From Impatiens glandulifera (taxonomy: Eukaryota; Streptophyta; Magnoliopsida; Ericales; Balsaminaceae): a stretch of 64,000 nt of DNA. A program made the position numbers and the translations under genes. The notes under the pieces were generated by a model. The model made no database searches, had not been told where the DNA came from, and saw only the letters and a list, made by a program, of their open reading frames with translations. Location of the stretch: NCBI RefSeq assembly GCF_907164915.1, contig NC_061865.1:50627363-50691362 (forward strand), given 5' to 3'. This document shows, one piece after another, positions 62,346 to 64,000 of the stretch (positions are counted from its first letter, which is position 1; each line of letters opens with the position of its first letter).

Positions 62346-63740
62346 TTTATTTATTTAAATTAAAAAAAAAAGAATCTTTTTAAAATTCAAACAACAAACA
62401 CTGAAGAAGTATATATTCTTAACCTATGATGACTAATGCAATTCTCAATATTTATTAAAGTTACAAAAGTTATTGTAAGTACTTTAAGAAAGATCTGATG
62501 ATGATCGAGCATGTACATAATAAAAGATAAGACATGAATATGAGAACATTAATCATCAAACCAGATGAAATTGATCTCTTTTTGTTTCTCAATTAAACAA
62601 ATTTGTGTCTAACATCGTTTTAATTTGTTTGAAGTTTAAAGAATGAACTAGTTTGTTACCTTAATATTGATGTTGCTCTGATTTTTTATTTTAAATTTAT
62701 TTGATTGTATTTTGTTTTAGATTATTATCTCAATAATGTTTATAAAATCATACTTAAAAAAATGTAGAGATACTAAAAAGAAGCATAATGACCCAAGATA
62801 CTTAGAAAATGAGAAAGTATATGTGGTTTAATTAAAAGGCAGAATGAAGAGTTCATGGTTTACCAAAAAAGTTAATCAAGTTATTTAAAATCTTGATTGT
62901 CACATAATTATTCTCCGAAAATGTTGAAGGATCCATCATTACAATGAGGAACTGTTTTGGGATATTAAAATGTTGTTTAATGCAAAAGGCTCCTTTAGAT
63001 TGTTTGGTTTGATCAAGTTGATTTGTTATATTGGTAATAATACATCCATGTTTTGTTGTTTGAAGAAAATATGGGAGTGAATATGATTGACGGTTGCAAT
63101 AAATTATTGTACTCATCGATACCACAATCATCTTTGCTAGGTGGTTCTTTGTTCGATGAGTAGACTTAGAAGTTATTGCTTTGTGGTTCTTAAGCTATAA
63201 GAAGACTGACATTACTTGATTGGGGCACACATGAGACCTTTTAAAGGATTGTCTTCTCAACATGGAATAGAGGACCTCAGTGACCAAGTGGAAGTTGGTG
63301 ATGGACTAGGATGTTGAATAATCCAACATCTGTTTCTAATGAACATAATTAAGATGATTGTAATGATAATATTTTCTCGTAACTCTCCTTGGACAAAGTA
63401 GAATTCGACATCGTTTACATTCATTGTACAAAGGAAAAATCGATCATTTAGCTAGGCAACTCTTCGAAGCTTATAGAAGATGAATAGTTAATCCTCAAGA
63501 AGGGACCTTGATGAGTAATGACGATCTTACCATTGAGTGGGGGAATCATATGCTTAATGATAAGAAAATGTTGATGAGAATCTGATTTTGATTTTTTACA
63601 TATTCAATGATGATGCATTCATAGGCTGCAAGGAGAAATGTATTGATAAAATTGTTAAGAAAATGATTTTTTTTTTTTTTTTTTTTGAGTTTATCATTTT
63701 TTTTAAAATAAATCATAATTTTTTTATTTGTGTATTGTAA
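62346..63740. other. Intergenic, no supported gene
   Basis: A 92-codon minus ORF at 62853-63131 lacks any domain. A 20-odd-base T run lies at 63666-63686. 62800-63600 could be decayed coding sequence of a mobile element, not identifiable by eye. Confidence 0.4.
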
Positions 63741-64000
63741 TACTCTTGTTGGGCTTCACAGATGATCACAGAACCAACCCAACCAACAAAATCTAGATGA
63801 TCTGCAAGACTGCCACGTCATCAAGAAACAAAAAGATAAAATTTACAAACACATGCATGTGATTGTGCCACCATCCTCTTTTATAAATATCCACGTGTAA
63901 GAATTTGTGTGGTAAATGTTTATCCCACCGCCGGTTTCCTTACCTTTCATGGTTTTGTCTCATTAAAATAAAATATATAGCCAACTAAAAGAAGAAAAAA
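63741..64000 (+). promoter_or_regulatory. Promoter-like block of a gene beyond the right edge
   Basis: Plus strand: AC-rich MYB-type boxes (CCAACCCAACCAAC, 63776-63789), GCCACGTCATC (G-box/ABRE-like, about 63810-63820), AAAGATAAAA (I-box/GATA core, 63831-63840), TTTATAAATATCC (TATA-like, 63880-63892) overlapping CCACGTGT (a G-box). Their spacing resembles light- or stress-regulated plant promoters. No start codon or exon is seen before the window ends. Confidence 0.4.

Noticed and set aside
62853..63131. 92-codon minus ORF
   Set aside because: No domain, no promoter or splice support; AT-rich chance ORF or eroded mobile-element piece.

Overview
This window looks like nuclear DNA from a flowering plant, probably a eudicot. 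It is very AT-rich, its genes have introns with GT/AG borders, and it is crowded with nested plant transposons. Only two intact protein genes are supported: a five-exon POLTERGEIST-like protein phosphatase 2C (16936-19503, minus) and a three-exon alpha-expansin (56068-57146, minus). They are unrelated and there are no operons. The species was not identified.

Left third (1-16416). A 1.1-kb PIF/Harbinger-like element (300-1390, TTA target duplication) is followed by a ~12-kb CACTA-type element (3630-15624). Its own TTA duplication becomes visible once a later TRIM insertion (15627-16416, GTGTT duplication) is subtracted. The CACTA contains a TCGGTCCTAG minisatellite, a foldback MULE-like element with ~0.5-kb inverted arms (6819-9271) around one exon of a MYB-CC/PHR1-like gene, and a decayed DUF4283 gene.

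Middle (20-34 kb). This holds simple repeats, a SINE copy, a degenerate tandem array, and a truncated Ty1/copia element in which a ~2.9-kb block is duplicated in tandem (26651-32360). Next to it is a Ty3/gypsy remnant whose RNase H region carries an 8-bp-TSD hAT-type MITE (33191-33475).

Gene-fragment patchwork (34.1-48.4 kb). Pieces of at least five unrelated housekeeping genes lie here with introns kept: NSF, an Spt5/KTF1-like factor, ribosomal protein S14, an ABCF ATPase and mitochondrial LON protease. All are broken. They lie among two CACTA-type right termini (44040-44419 and 46206-46437) and a complete but dead copia element with LTRs, PBS, PPT and a GTTGT duplication (36739-41466). The likeliest explanation is DNA-level transduplication by CACTA or Mutator-type elements.

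Right part (48.4-64 kb). A palindrome of about 1.6 kb is built from an ACACGTTTTTG minisatellite that switches strand at the centre, inside a hAT-like frame (49195-51184). Three SINE copies, two of them head to head, precede the expansin. A long gene-poor AT-rich stretch follows, then a last SINE copy, and a promoter-like block at the right edge that points to a gene beyond the window.
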